Origin: Laetiporus sulphureus 93-53
Lineage: Eukaryota; Basidiomycota; Agaricomycetes; Polyporales; Laetiporaceae
Direction: 5' to 3'
Length of the DNA stretch: 64,000 nucleotides
Assembly: GCF_001632365.1 (NCBI RefSeq)
Contig: NW_024468528.1
Location: forward strand, 62,001-126,000
Shown here: in pieces, positions 1-11,281 of the stretch
Layout of the letters: each line of letters begins with the position of its first letter
How positions within the stretch are numbered: position 1 is the first letter of the stretch
Translations under genes and position numbers: made by a program
The notes under the pieces: generated by a model
Database searches by the model: none
What the model was told of the DNA's origin: nothing
The model's input: the letters and a program-made list of their open reading frames with translations, nothing else

Positions 1-150
1 GGAAGGAAAGAGCAACTTTACTTGGACTCCAAGGGGAAGGTCACTCAGTGGCCCATCTCGATGATGGTTCAGGTATGGCTGGTTCCTCTCTCCTGACCTT
101 AATGGCGGCTCATGATTGTCTTGCAGTACAACATGAGATCCTCCGCATAA
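1..150 (+). CDS. 3' terminal exons of an unidentified gene (partial)
   Basis: The window opens inside an exon that reads through GRKEQLYLDSKGKVTQWPIS and ends at a GTATGG donor near base 73. An acceptor TTGCAG at 121-126 leads into a last exon encoding YNMRSSA and a TAA at 148-150. The short intron and clean splice signals support a real host gene whose body lies before the window. I do not recognise the family from these roughly 30 residues. The gene converges with the minus-strand protease gene that follows. Confidence 0.5.
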
Positions 151-1453
151 AGTTTGATTCGTACATGACTTTCCATCCCGCATCCTGTCCCGTTGGCGTT
201 TTGATCGCAACTTGATTATGTTGTATGATGTAGTGCACGCCGCCATGCAATAAATATTAATTGATCCATGCTAGGCCATGCGCCGGCTGCGTCTAAGGCA
301 ACCGTTACTCGGCGTTCAGAGTGCATTGAACAGTGGAACCGACCAAAGACGTTAGGAGTTGAGTTACGGCCCGTAAGCACGGTTCGGCAGCAGGATTATC
401 TCGCTGGGAGCAAGGACCACCATGTTATTTCAATGCACCCAATATTGTCCGAATTCTGCTATAGTCCAAATTGTTTCAAACAACAGCATAGTGAGATATT
501 CTCAGTACTAGTATTCAGAATCATGACACTGCGCTCAGACCGGAATTTCGTTCCAGCCAGCGTTGAAGCAACATTTTGATATCATTCTTGATCATGTATC
601 CCGAGTACACTTGGCTTCACCGTCGATCACAGCTTGAGGTTACTGTGCCGCAGCCGGTTGCTCATGGCGAACAAGGTGTTGTGAAGCAGTGAGCGTACAC
701 ACGACTGCAGGCACGAGTGTGCACAACTCGACTGACCACAAGTCAACCCGGATCAGATCGAATCTCATATGGCTGATCTGTGGGGCGCTGCATCCCGTCG
801 TTCCTCTATACTTGTTCAGCGTTGCATAATGACCCTTGATGCGGGCAGACAGCCCGGAATGGGCTACTGTCAGGCGGCCATACCTCTTCGGGATGAGTAT
901 GTTGTTAGGTTTGAGGTCCATGTGCGCATCTCACAAAGTCGAGGTGGGCTATAAAAGCGGGCGTGGACTGCACGTCGCGAGTCAAGCCGGCGGACACGTT
1001 GAGCACGGAGTCTGCCTGTCCTTCGAATGCTGGCCGAAAAAGTTTCATTCCACAATCGGAGACGTGGCAGGTGGCGACAGCGACTTCTTATAGAATGTTC
1101 CTGCACTTCTCATGCAGGACTGTCAGCAAGCCAGTTTCAAATGTGATTGATATTATTCAGGTTATATGCTGATCCGTGTCACGTATCGACTCGCTAATTC
1201 TGTGAAGCCACACTAATGGAACTCCTGGAGTGAATGGCATCTAGAACCACCATGCCAAAAGGCCGGCAACGCTAAGCTGAGCTTAGCATGCGGATCTGGC
1301 TATATCTGCAGATGCTCGCGGTATCTTGCTGAAGGGATGCTCTTAATTGGTGTTGGTTTCAAAGTAACTACAATACGATCAACTTGGGACAGTGGTGCAA
1401 CTACGGTAGCCAAGGATTGTTCAACTCACAATCGCATTTGTAAGGGGCCGACA
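151..1453. other. Convergent intergenic stretch without a supported gene
   Basis: This region lies between two converging gene ends. Several short overlapping open frames occur on both strands, but none has a recognisable domain, a convincing start context or splice structure. I see no tRNA-like or repeat structure here. Confidence 0.4.
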
Positions 1454-4318
1454 TCACCTGAGTGCCGCCACCGTACCCAACAGCGCACACACCCCAACCA
1501 GCCCCGCCGATACCCAGTGCGCCGTGCGCAGCACACGCCGCTTCCATCGCCCATGGCCGTGTTCGGCGCGACCTTCACCAACGACCGTCCCCTGCATATG
1601 GTCGCCAACACTTCCCAGCTCAACGTCACCGTCTCCGAACCCTGACGTGACCGAAGAGAAGGAAGAGAAGAGATCCAACAGCGCGTCGAGGAACTGCCCG
1701 CCATCGAGGAACGAGAGCGGCAGGAGGTTGAATACGTAGAGTGAGAGGCTGAGCGCGAGGAGATACCTGCGGCGGAGTTAGCGAAGGGCAATAGGCGAGT
1801 CAAGGGAACTGTGTGCTGACGTGAAGAAGGCGTTGACGAGGAGTGGGAGCCGTAATGGGAGGAGACGCGTGCGTGGGAGGTAGGTGCTTACTTCGACTAA
1901 ACGAAGTGAGAGGAGATGAGTCAGATGTAGGTGTTCAGGCTCGGTGTGAGAGGAATGATAGGTACGTATGCGCATGCGGACACATGCACGGAATAGCAGA
2001 AGCATATGACACAGCAGGATCGCGCACTTACGCGTGTATTGTTCATCATGACATGTGAAGTCGGGGAGGAGAGCTACACGCAGGTACAGACCTGCACACC
2101 GAAAAAGCACGCGAAATATAAAAATCGGACTCACCCTCCTCGAGGATCTCCTCCTTCTCACCCTGCCAAACCACCACACGTTCTCTCCCCTCCTCACCCA
2201 CAGGCATCACGACTCGCAGTCTGACCAACCGTTCCTCTTTCCCGGGGCACACGCATGCAAACTCATGCGCAGAGCCACATGCAGACGCACTCGCGCACCG
2301 ACGAGGCGCCTTCGGGTTCGGAAGAGCAGACAACAGCGGAAGTGGATCGAGACATCGTCCCGTGTCCGACCCGTCGTCCTGCGAGACGAAGCATGCGAGC
2401 TGGGCCTGCAAGTCCGCATGAGACTGAGATGGAGGGAGGCAGCACGAATTAGGCTGCTCTATATGTGCGTAGATTGGCGATGAGCACAGCAATCAGAAGA
2501 ACAATGGAAACCCGCGTCAGCCGCTGCTCGTACGTGGCGCCTCGAACGCACCTACGGACCATCGAACCACGCACGGGGGACGCACCACCCGAGCGCGTCT
2601 TCTTGCGCAGGATATGCCGAGAGGAGGGCGCTCCACGCATCTCCGGCTGAAGAGGCGGAGGAGAGCGGCGTGTCGTCGACGTACGTGATGAGCGCACCAG
2701 GCGGGAGGTGCGGCGCGAGCGGCGAGTCCTGCGGTAGATATAACGGAAGGGCATTAACATGCAGCTAAATCTCCCGAGGTCTCAAACGAGCGCATATACT
2801 CACCTCATCAACACACACGACGACCCGCGCCCATCCGCCTACCTCGCGATACCCACACATGCCCCAGAGAGTGCGCCCGAGCGCCGGGAGGAGGACGAGC
2901 CAGAGGACGAGGTTGTGAAACGCGCCTGCAGCAGTGAGCCGGAGACGCGCCGTAGGTGGCGGCGTCATGTGCTCTGAACTAAGTGAAGTGCCCGAGGGAG
3001 GAGAGGGAGAGGAGAAGGGAGCGAGCAACACGAAGGCAGAAGGGAAGACGAGCGTGAGGGACAGACCGGCAGAGAGGAGAGGCACGGGTTCTCTGCAGCA
3101 TGGCAGGATGTCAGTATCTTCCTGGTGGACTCGTGCCAGGCTGTCTGTGCCTCGAGTATACGCGGATATCTGAGTAGATGAGCTGCTCTATACTTCATCA
3201 AAGCAGTGCTGTGGTGGAGACGTGGAACGTCCTGGTCCCGGACTCCAAAACGGGATCCGGGTGCCTGGGGTGTACCGAGGGAGAGCGCGAGGAACGCCCG
3301 CCCGGCACGCACTGCGTGACGAATCACAGAACAAAATGAAAAGAGACCAGAAGGAGAGAGTGGGTGGGCAGAAAGTGTATGCAGGGCTCTAGCGAGAGCA
3401 GGTGGAAGGTGGCGGCCGCAGGACAAGATGCGCTGGTGGCCACGTCACGCATCTGTCCTGCGACATGCCGTCACGATCGAATCCCTGTAGATGAGGCGTG
3501 CATATACTCGGATGTGGATGGTGCAAAGGGATAGTAAACAGAGAAAGAGGACGTACAACGCGGCGGCAAGCGCGTGTCCGGCTTCGTGCACGAGTTGTGC
3601 AAAGAGAAGGGCGAGGAGAAGGAGCGGGGCGTGTGAGAAGGGGGTGGTGAGGCCGGGGATCTGCGTGTGAGTTAGTGGGTGTGCGGTGGCGAACGCGTCG
3701 AAAGAGCGTGAAACGTAGGTCATAGAGCTTGTTGCGCGAAGGGAATAGCGTGAAGGAAACATAGATGCATAGGCCGAAAAGTAAAGAAAGACACATAGTA
3801 CTCACAATCGCGTGTATCGGAACCTGCGCGTCCGCAGATGCCCTAATGCCTGTATCCGCGTGCAACGCGTCTCGTTTCGCAAACACCGTCTTCGGCTCGT
3901 ACGCGTCCGCCACAGACACGTCCCCGCGCCCGCTGGCTGCCACCACCCCCGCAAGCTGCACCGCCGTCCAACCCACCAGTCCCAAGCCAACCGCCATCCC
4001 AATCACCCCCAGCACGCTGCCGACATCATAACACCGTTTTAGCACCTCCCGCGAGCGTCTGTTTCGTTTTTGTGAAAGAGAGGAAGACAGCCGCGCATGC
4101 GAAACGTTGAGGGCGGTCGTGCGCAGGACGAGGTGTGCGGTGCGGAGGTTGACAGTGGTTTGTGCGAGGAGGGTGTTAGACGTGATGCGAAGGGCGGCGG
4201 TGGTGGGAAGGAGAGATCGGGTGCGCTGTGCGAGGAGGCGGTGCAAGAGGTGGGTGCATACCCAGAAGAGGACGATAGATAAGATGAGGGGGGAGAGCGA
4301 GGACAAGGCGGCGGGCAT
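1454..4318 (-). CDS. Site-2 protease family intramembrane zinc metalloprotease (S2P / M50-like)
   Basis: Site-2 proteases cut membrane-anchored transcription factors (SREBP-type) within the bilayer, usually in Golgi or ER membranes. Exon 1 (4318-3806) starts at MPAALSSLSP and holds hydrophobic segments. Exon 2 (3660-3557) carries the zinc motif HEAGH after a membrane helix. Exon 3 (3092-2804) carries the AGAFHN segment typical of the family. Exon 4 (2728-2560) is a PDZ-like stretch ending near the GWCVP segment. Exon 5 (2458-2135) is a Cys-rich luminal region. Further coding lies at 1896-1821, and the last exon (1766-1454) carries FLDGGQF, the second metal-binding LDG motif. Splice phases agree at the exon 1/2, 2/3, 3/4 and 4/5 joins. 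The join between 2135 and 1896 is uncertain and a small exon may lie near 2045-2095. Estimated length is about 600 residues. An upstream in-frame ATG at 4408 exists but gives a less plausible leader. Family call is firm; substrate is unknown. Confidence 0.85.
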
Positions 4319-4784
4319 ACAAGACGTACGAAAGCACAACGAGGGGAGGAGCAGAGCGATCAGTGGGCGGCCCGACGCGTGTGGCGCCACCGTGTCAGGA
4401 AATGTCAATGAGTTTTCTCAGCATTTTCAGAATTTGGAATGGTATCCTTTCCACCCTTGCGAAGTGCTGTCAATTCTGTAGCATTTCATAGGAATTCCAG
4501 GAGCCACTGAAGTTTATATCATGCAGGAGGTGAATGTCTAGGAAAGGTGAACCTTTCATGTGCCTTTCCAATGTGCAAGAAGGTGTCAGAATTGTGGCAT
4601 TTTCGAGCGACTATCTCATGCATTTTCCACTTCGTGAAACAGTGATTTTTGTGCAGTGACATTGGATTGTACGAGAAACCAGGCCTATTACTATGGCGGG
4701 CGCCGCCAGACAATATAGTCGAGAAATTATTCCCGCTACGATAGTAGGGGGTCTTGTCGATTTGAAGCTCACAAGGCTCTCCGC
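4319..4784. other. Upstream region of the S2P gene and edge of a repeat island
   Basis: This holds the presumed promoter of the minus-strand protease gene, with AT-rich sequence to about 4680. Repeat-like sequence begins around 4690 with GGCGGGCGCCGCC, which resembles the sequence TAGCGGGCGCTGCC seen near 9966 and inverted near 5630. No coding region is supported. The 12-base 5' target duplication of the following retroposon is at 4773-4784. Confidence 0.4.
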
Positions 4785-5435
4785 AGGGCACCCAGGGGCT
4801 AGCGGAGCAGAATTCGTGAGGATGCTAGCCCGGTTAGTCAGCTTGACTCCGGCCCTCCCCTGGGCTGGTCACAGCTGGCAAGGCGTAGACTCAGCCTAAG
4901 TGGGGATCCGAACCTCTTGGAAAGGTATATCGAACCACTTAGTCTGGGAACGGGAAACTGGTGACGTGAAAACTCACTGGTGAGCCGTAGCAGTCGAGGG
5001 ACAGTCTCCCTGGTCTGGCTCGAGAGGACATATCCTGCGTCGGTTGGTTCCCCCAGAATTAGGGGCATCCAGCTCAAGTTGTATCCGAGCTGCCCATGCC
5101 GGGTGAGGACTTAGAACACCCCAGACCGGCATAGCACAGAGTGGGACCACGTCTGTCAGACCCCCAATTGGGGAATACCTGACCTCCTGCAAAGGGGGCG
5201 CTAAAGTTCGTCCGATATAAAGATGCTTGGTCCACTCTGGCTGCCTTCCTCCGGGATAGCGATGCCTGGACCAAGGCATCTGTTCTCTATGATCCTGGTT
5301 AGGTTCTAGCTCAGACGTGATCTGTTCACACCTTTAGATACACTCCTACTTAGGTAGTCCTACGCCCAACTTGTACCTAGACACACCCCCGACCGCCTTC
5401 GGCAGTATATAAATTGTATCAAAAAAAAAAAAAAA
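4785..5435 (+). mobile_element. Poly(A)-tailed non-LTR retroposon (SINE-like or truncated LINE) with target duplication
   Basis: A 651-base segment ends in an uninterrupted run of 15 A (5421-5435). It is flanked by a perfect 12-base direct repeat AAGGCTCTCCGC, at 4773-4784 before it and 5434-5445 after it, the last two A of the tail being shared. A 3' poly(A) plus target-site duplication is the signature of target-primed reverse transcription by LINE machinery. No open frame of meaningful length is present, so it is non-autonomous or 5'-truncated. On the minus strand near 4905-4920 there is a weak resemblance to a tRNA B box (GGTTCGGATCCC), which might point to a tRNA-derived part. That is only suggestive. 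The perfect duplication implies a fairly recent insertion. Confidence 0.75.
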
Positions 5436-5445
5436 GGCTCTCCGC

Positions 5446-7951
5446 CAAAATTAGTGATCGGGGGATCACGTCTGCCCTAAAGTGATCGCTCCATGATGAA
5501 GGTCCGACCTATGGTGCAGATTCCAGCAGAATCTGTCGGCGGATTCCACCGGATTTCTACCTCGGAAGTACAGTCATGGATCAAACACGACAAAAATAAT
5601 GATAGGGCTGGTACCGGCAGCGCCCGCTACGATGAGCAGGTCGCAGGCGGTGGACATGGCGGGTCATATAAGGGTAAGTCATTTGATTTACTCTGACTCT
5701 TCTTATGGCCACGGACTGCCAGTGGCCTTCTTTTTGTGTGTTCCCTCTTCATGTTTCATTCCTCCCATCATATCAGTATATCTCCTGGTGATTGTTGTAG
5801 TTATAGCATGGGCGATATATATAGTTCATATAAATAATGTTATGGGACAATGTGTACGATGCCTATAGACGTCAGGTGAAGCAAGCGAAGCACTTCACTG
5901 GCTACAGCAATGGCATCAAGGAGGGTGAATTGTATGACAATGATGTCGACCGCTAATAGAGCCAATCGCGACTGAGAGCGATGTCAAAGAATGCAAGGGA
6001 CCTGATAGAAATCGAAAACGACGGACTTTGAACGTGCATGAACTGGTCCAGAGGCGGATGACTGTACAACAGGGTTTTCAATGTGCACAGAATGCGGCAG
6101 GTTGTGCAAGCACGCAAACGTGGAAGAAACAACTGATGTCGAAAGAGAAGCGTCGACCAGGATAGATGCTGGAATACCTGCGTAGTTGCCGAACATGCAC
6201 ACAAGACATCGCTGAGAGAGATTCACTGAGCACAGATGACGGATGGATGGATGAACGAAGCAAAACAGGAAAGGTGTCCACCTCGAAGTGGAGCGGTCCT
6301 GTGAATTAAGCCCTGCGTCCACTTCATGTTGTGGCCTAATGCACCATTCGCCGACAATGTGCTCTTGCCTCGCAAGTTCTCTACCTAAAAAGTCTACCGA
6401 AACCATCTATCAGTATCATCCATTGCTTTGCTTGATGTTGGTCACTTGTACTCACCGGATATATACGACGAAGTGATTGCTCCCAACCCATCACCAGATT
6501 CCTGGATTTGAAATGCATTTATCTCTCCATCGATACCATACTGATGTATTCTGTAGCCTTACAAAGGACCAGTCTGAGATCAACAGTATCATTGCAGAAG
6601 TATCGAGGAGCTCAAAGTTCTATGAGTTTGTCACCAGTTTTGTCGGTGTACTACGAGGCACACCTAACATGACTGATCTCTGCAGAATGCTAGTCTCCCA
6701 TGGGCAGATGAGACAATTCCTTCAAACCTCCACAGGAATGCTCTGGATATCCTTGTCTGATGTCTGCTTTTTATTGGGGGGCCCTTGTCGGGAGGGCAGC
6801 AAAAATTGAAGTCCGACATCACGTGCGACTATAAATAAAGCACAATGTTGCATTTGCTTTGCTTCTTTGCCCGCTTATGTTGTCACTCCCTTAGCTGTAC
6901 ATTCTACTATGTCATCTAGCAAATCTCCAATAGACTCTGATAATCTACAATATGATTGCACTTCCGGAGAAAGTCTACAAAAGTTGAAAAGTATCCTCCG
7001 AGCACATAGATTCCATGTGTGCAGTGTGAGCAAACAGCCAGCTACCAATAATCTTGTAGAACATTATGAAATGAAGATTGCGAGCACTCACCGAGAAAAG
7101 GCTCACAACCATGACAATGTGAAGACGAAAACTTAGCACACTATCCTGGTAGATACCGACAGCGTGCGTATCACAAGGGATTGCAACGATTCTGCCCTGA
7201 TCTGGATGGCAGTGGACGTGCGAAGTGGTGGAAGTATGCATGATGATGGGCCTTCATGCTCATTTCTCCATGGAGAAATTTCGAGACCATCTGGATATGG
7301 AGCTGGGATACTGGCGCGATATCCTTGTCCTTTTGAGAGCGCAGGGGCAGAGTAAAGAGGTCAAGCAGGAAGGAGCTGATTGTCCAACCGCATCTCTGGA
7401 TCTCACCGAGTATCATATCCATGTGCACAGCCCTAGTTGAATCCATGGGTTGTCGTAGAGGCTGAGTAGCTCCACTGCATGACAGACTAGCAGCGAGAAC
7501 AGTGGCAGTGGCAGCGGCAGGAGAAGCAAGGTGGGGATACACAGTAAACGTAACTCTCAGAACGAACATTACACACAATTACAAAGTCCGAAAAGCCTAC
7601 TCCTAATAGAGTTTTATCTCCACTCGAAAAAACTGACCTCTCGACAAGACCCCCGCATCAAAAAGCAGACTACAGAATGCTCGCATGCTGAAGCAGCATG
7701 GTGAGGTTCTGAAGGTGTTGATCTTTGTGTGCTCAGTCCCCCTGTTAATGACATGCAGACGAGACATCATTGGAGATACAGAGAGGAGTGACGATGGACA
7801 GATGGATGAGCGAATGAGAGCAGGAAGATGCGGGCGGAATTAAGCAGAAAGAAAGCACCATCTGTGGAGCATTCACGTGAACAACATCATATTTCACGTG
7901 CCGCTGATTTCTGGTAGGAAACTGGTTCAAGATGAGATGGTAAGACCCACT
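5446..7951. other. Repeat-derived stretch with no supported gene
   Basis: Near 5573-5600 lies a relic of the MITE terminal repeat (TACAGTCATGG then CAAACACGAC). It is followed at about 5605-5640 by an inverted copy of the TAGCGGGCGCTGCC repeat also found near 9966. Segment 5502-5575 is the inverted counterpart of about 9613-9680. From 5880 to 7900 there are frames of 60-140 codons on both strands, for example plus-strand 6477-6809 (110 codons), but none has a recognisable domain. I regard the stretch as decayed mobile DNA. Confidence 0.4.
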
Positions 7952-8497
7952 ACTGTCATAGCAGGAATAAAACAAATTTATTCCGCCCAGAACAGCTCGT
8001 TACTTTTTGATTTTGAGTACAGATTCAGACTCAGAGTGTCGAGAAACATCCAAAAACACTTTCTTTGTATTTTTTCCATGCATTTTTGGCATCCGTCAAA
8101 TTTTTAGATCAAAATCAGAACTTTTCAGCCACAAACATACAGATCAGGTACCATGTATGATTTGTTGGTCTTGAGCTCAAGTCACAACGGCCAACTTGCG
8201 TAATTTCTTGCTGAATTTCCATCGTTATGTTTGGCAAATTTTTAACAGAATGATGTACAGGAACTTAAAAGGAGTCGATTGGCGCATTTTACGTGATTTT
8301 TAGACCTCTTTTTGGGGGTCCACCAAATTTTAGGGGGTTCTGGATCAGAAAATCACCTTTTGTGAGTAAACAGTTCGAAGAATTTGCCTCAAATTTATTT
8401 ACAGATACCCTCTCATCAATCCGGATTGATTCTGTTACATATCGGACATTTTAGAAATATGTCTTAAAATTGTCGTGTTTGGCTGTCCACAACTGTA
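7952..8497 (-). mobile_element. Tc1/mariner-like MITE, copy 1 (one terminus damaged)
   Basis: This is the inverted counterpart of the intact copy at 44851-45408, with long near-identical stretches. Examples are the segment around GGATCAGAAAATCACC and the terminal block TGTCGTGTTTGGCTGTCCAC ending in ACTGTA at 8497. The other terminus near 7952 starts TACTGTCATAGC and appears to have lost part of the terminal repeat. There is no coding capacity. TA at the end and the CAGT-type terminus suggest mobilisation by a Tc1/mariner transposase elsewhere in the genome. Confidence 0.7.
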
Positions 8498-9611
8498 AGG
8501 TGGCTCGCTGGCAATTTCTTGTAACCTACATATGTTTTGGAATGTCTAGCACGAAATCCTGTAACAAGGTCACTCACCAGCAATCTTTGGTGATGTAGAT
8601 ACATTTCTGAATTGCTAGCATGAAATCCTGGTAGCTCACCTGCAATTGTTGGTGACCTAAATACATTTTTGAATTTCAAGGTAGCTCACCAGCAATTTCT
8701 GGTGACCTAGACACATTTTTGAATTTCTTTCATGAAATCCTCATAGCTCACCAGCAATTTCTGGTATGCTAGACATGTTTCTGGATTTCTAGCATAAAAT
8801 CCTCAAAGCTCACCAGCAATTTCTGGTATGCTAGATGTGTTTCTGGATTTCTATCATAAAAATCCTTGTAGCTCACCAGCAATTGCAGGTAACCTAGGCA
8901 GTCTTTCTACCATGAAATCCTTATAGCCCACCAGCAATTGCAGGTAACCTAGACAGTCTTTCTACCATGAAATCCTTATAGCCCACCAGCAATTGCAGGT
9001 AACCTAGGCCATCTTTTGAGAAGCAGCATCAATAATGCACAGTACTTCTTCAACATGCCTACGGACTGAAATCTGCTGTTGACGGGCTTCTACCATGAAA
9101 CTCGCTAAGCAAGGTGGCTTAATGGTAAATTCTTGTAATCTAGATGTGAAATCCTGGAAGCAAGGTAGCTCACCAGCAATTTCTGGTAACATTAATGGAT
9201 TTCGCTGTACAAATCCAGCAATCTGTCAGATTCACCAAAGATTCAAAAACATGTCTGTGTTACCAGAGTTTGCCGGTGAGCTACTTTGGTGCTAGGAGTT
9301 CATGCTAGAAATTTGAAAATGTGTCTTAGGTTGCCAGAAGTTGCCAGTGAGCTACAAGGAGTTCATGGTAGAAATATAAAAACATGTTTAAGTCACCAGA
9401 AATTGCAGGTGAGCTACGTTACTACCAGGATTTCATGCTACAGCATATCTAGTTTGGCAAAAATTGCCAGTGACCTACCAGGATTTCATGCTAGCAATTC
9501 AGAAATGTATCTACATCACCAAAAAATGTTGGTGAGCGACCTTGTTACAGGATTTTGAGCTAGACATTCCAAAACATATGTAGGTTACAAGAAATTGCCG
9601 GTGAGCCACCT
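8498..9611. mobile_element. Foldback element with ~138-base terminal inverted repeats and internal repeat arrays
   Basis: The left end (from AGGTGGCTCGCTGGCAATTT at 8498) and the right end read in reverse (from AGGTGGCTCACCGGCAATTT at 9611) match for about 138 bases with few differences. Both ends are bordered by TA (8496-8497 and 9612-9613). Inside, each arm is made of diverged copies of a unit of about 55-65 bases. Left-arm copies read along the lines of CTAGCATGAAATCCT, then TAGCTCACCAGCAATTTC; right-arm copies are inverted. There is no coding capacity. It sits directly against the right TA of the adjacent MITE. The sequence beyond its right end (CTTCCGAGG) matches what follows the MITE-terminus relic at 5573 in inverted form, so it probably inserted at that TA. 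Confidence 0.75.
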
Positions 9612-9613
9612 TA

Positions 9614-10388
9614 CTTCCGAGGTGGAAATCTGGCAGAATCCACTGGCACATATCCGCCAGAATCTGCACCATAGGTTGGTCGCTCTCGCTCCATGGCTCA
9701 TCATGTCTCATGATCTGTGTCGCACTCCTGTCGAGTTGTCTGTGCTTTGCCTGTCTTTGCTGATGTTGTGAATCGCTGTGTGTATGGGTGATAACCATCA
9801 ACTGAAATGACTTAAAAAAGACTTCAGCTCATTCCCCTTCCAAAATATTTATATTTTGCACCAAACAACAGATATGAAGCATTATTGCGTGTACACACAT
9901 GTGTTGAACAGAACATCAAGCACCATATATAGAATTCGTGACCATCATGTGCAACCGCGCTTGTCGTAGCGGGCGCTGCCAGCACCAGCCCTACCACCTT
10001 ATCAGAGAATCATGTCAGCCCTGAAGTGATCACTCCATCCCTCATCATGTCTCGTAATCTCTTTCCCTTGGCTAGTGTAGTCTATTTTCCCCTCTCGCTT
10101 CAGCTTACAGTTCCTTGTAACTCGAAAAGCACTGTGTCACCATGGCATCACAGTCGCATGCCACTCGAGCAAGCCGTTGATATGCACTGGAAAACTCCGC
10201 ACTCGGAAGCCTAACTGGAAGAGCAGCTGAGGATCGCACGACTTGATAATGCATATCTATCAAGCAGAATACTCCAGACAGAACAGCATGAGGACCTCTG
10301 AGTCTGAAGAACTCTAGAAAGCAGTACAATATTACAAAGGGTCATACATGAGGCTCAGAGATGAGCCAGGACCCGCACCTTAGCACCG
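9614..10388. repeat. Dispersed repeat copy (about 9855-10005) in a non-coding stretch
   Basis: About 150 bases ending near TAGCGGGCGCTGCCAGCACC at 9966-9985 recur as a diverged direct copy at about 15695-15840, sharing blocks such as CAACGGATATGA-like and GCCCTACCACCTTAT. A short inverted relative lies near 5605-5640. Segment 10010-10040 also resembles 5460-5495. The rest of the stretch shows no gene. Confidence 0.5.
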
Positions 10389-11281
10389 TGTCACAAAGCA
10401 CCAAAGCACTTAACCCAATTAAGGGCAAGTCTGCTTTTGTGACCTGCACAAATGATCCCACATAAAAAGCCTGCCACAAGGGCTAGGCTGAGGCGCAGTG
10501 GTATGCAGTCTGGAAAAGGGGCTCAAAGGGCCCTTGGCCTTATGCTCACAACTAGGGGGTGAATTGGCTTGTTAGGCCGCATGCAATAGAATAATGAATC
10601 TAAGGTCTTCTCTTAGATCCTCATGGTCTTATATACATGTAGGGGAGGCCCCTGGCACTGTGCTACTGTGAGACCTCAGATACCTACATGTGAACATATT
10701 GCCAGAACCAGTAATGGTTCTGGACTTCATCATAGCAACTATCTACAATGGTCGTGGATACGCCAAGGTAATCCTATCTAATCCAATGAGATAAATGCCT
10801 GTAAGTGGGCCCACTGTTGAGGGGCCAATGGGTGATGGCCAACAGGGCACATCACAACGGTTGCAACATCAGATGAGAGGATCTGGCTATACTGTATGCC
10901 GGTTGGTAGGGGGATCCTCTGTTGTGGTACCTGCCTATTGGTTTAGGCAGCAAAGTGATGCCACTATCTTGAGTGGCGAATTGGGTGCTTGCTAGCTTGA
11001 TGGTTCAATGAGTTCCTTTCTGGGCAAGTGGCCTGGTGTCACGTGATCAACACCTGATAACTTCCTAATAGGGCAAGTGGCCAGTGTCACGTGACTGGGT
11101 GGCTGAATCATGGGCGCTTGGTGTCATGTGGTAGACACAGTCATATCCGCAATGTATATGGCGGTATTATGCTGTTTGTCCAAGTATCCACTTTGTGAGA
11201 CCAATATGTTGGCGTCCGAATAACCACTCAAATGAGGACTTTATTGGTGCAAAAAGAAAGGTGCCACTTAATACTGTGACA
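10389..11281 (-). repeat. Left LTR (893 bases) of the 10.4-14.6 kb element
   Basis: It begins TGTCACAAAGCACC and ends CTGTGACA. The first ~36 bases and the last ~90 bases match the right LTR essentially perfectly; the middle cannot be compared because of the gap there. Confidence 0.75.

Noticed and set aside
2055..2483. Plus-strand Arg-rich frames over the protease gene
   Set aside because: Antisense shadows of GC-rich exons; the minus strand carries the conserved protease motifs.
4785..5435. Retroposon as a tRNA gene cluster or rRNA fragment
   Set aside because: Only a weak B-box-like sequence is seen and no cloverleaf can be drawn; not supported.
6477..6809. 110-codon plus-strand frame as a possible gene
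   Set aside because: No domain, no splice context and decayed repeat surroundings; cannot be supported.
8464..9558. Several short frames and apparent direct repeats resembling a CRISPR-like array
   Set aside because: The units are diverged, lack constant repeat/spacer structure and are inverted between two arms; this is a eukaryotic foldback element.
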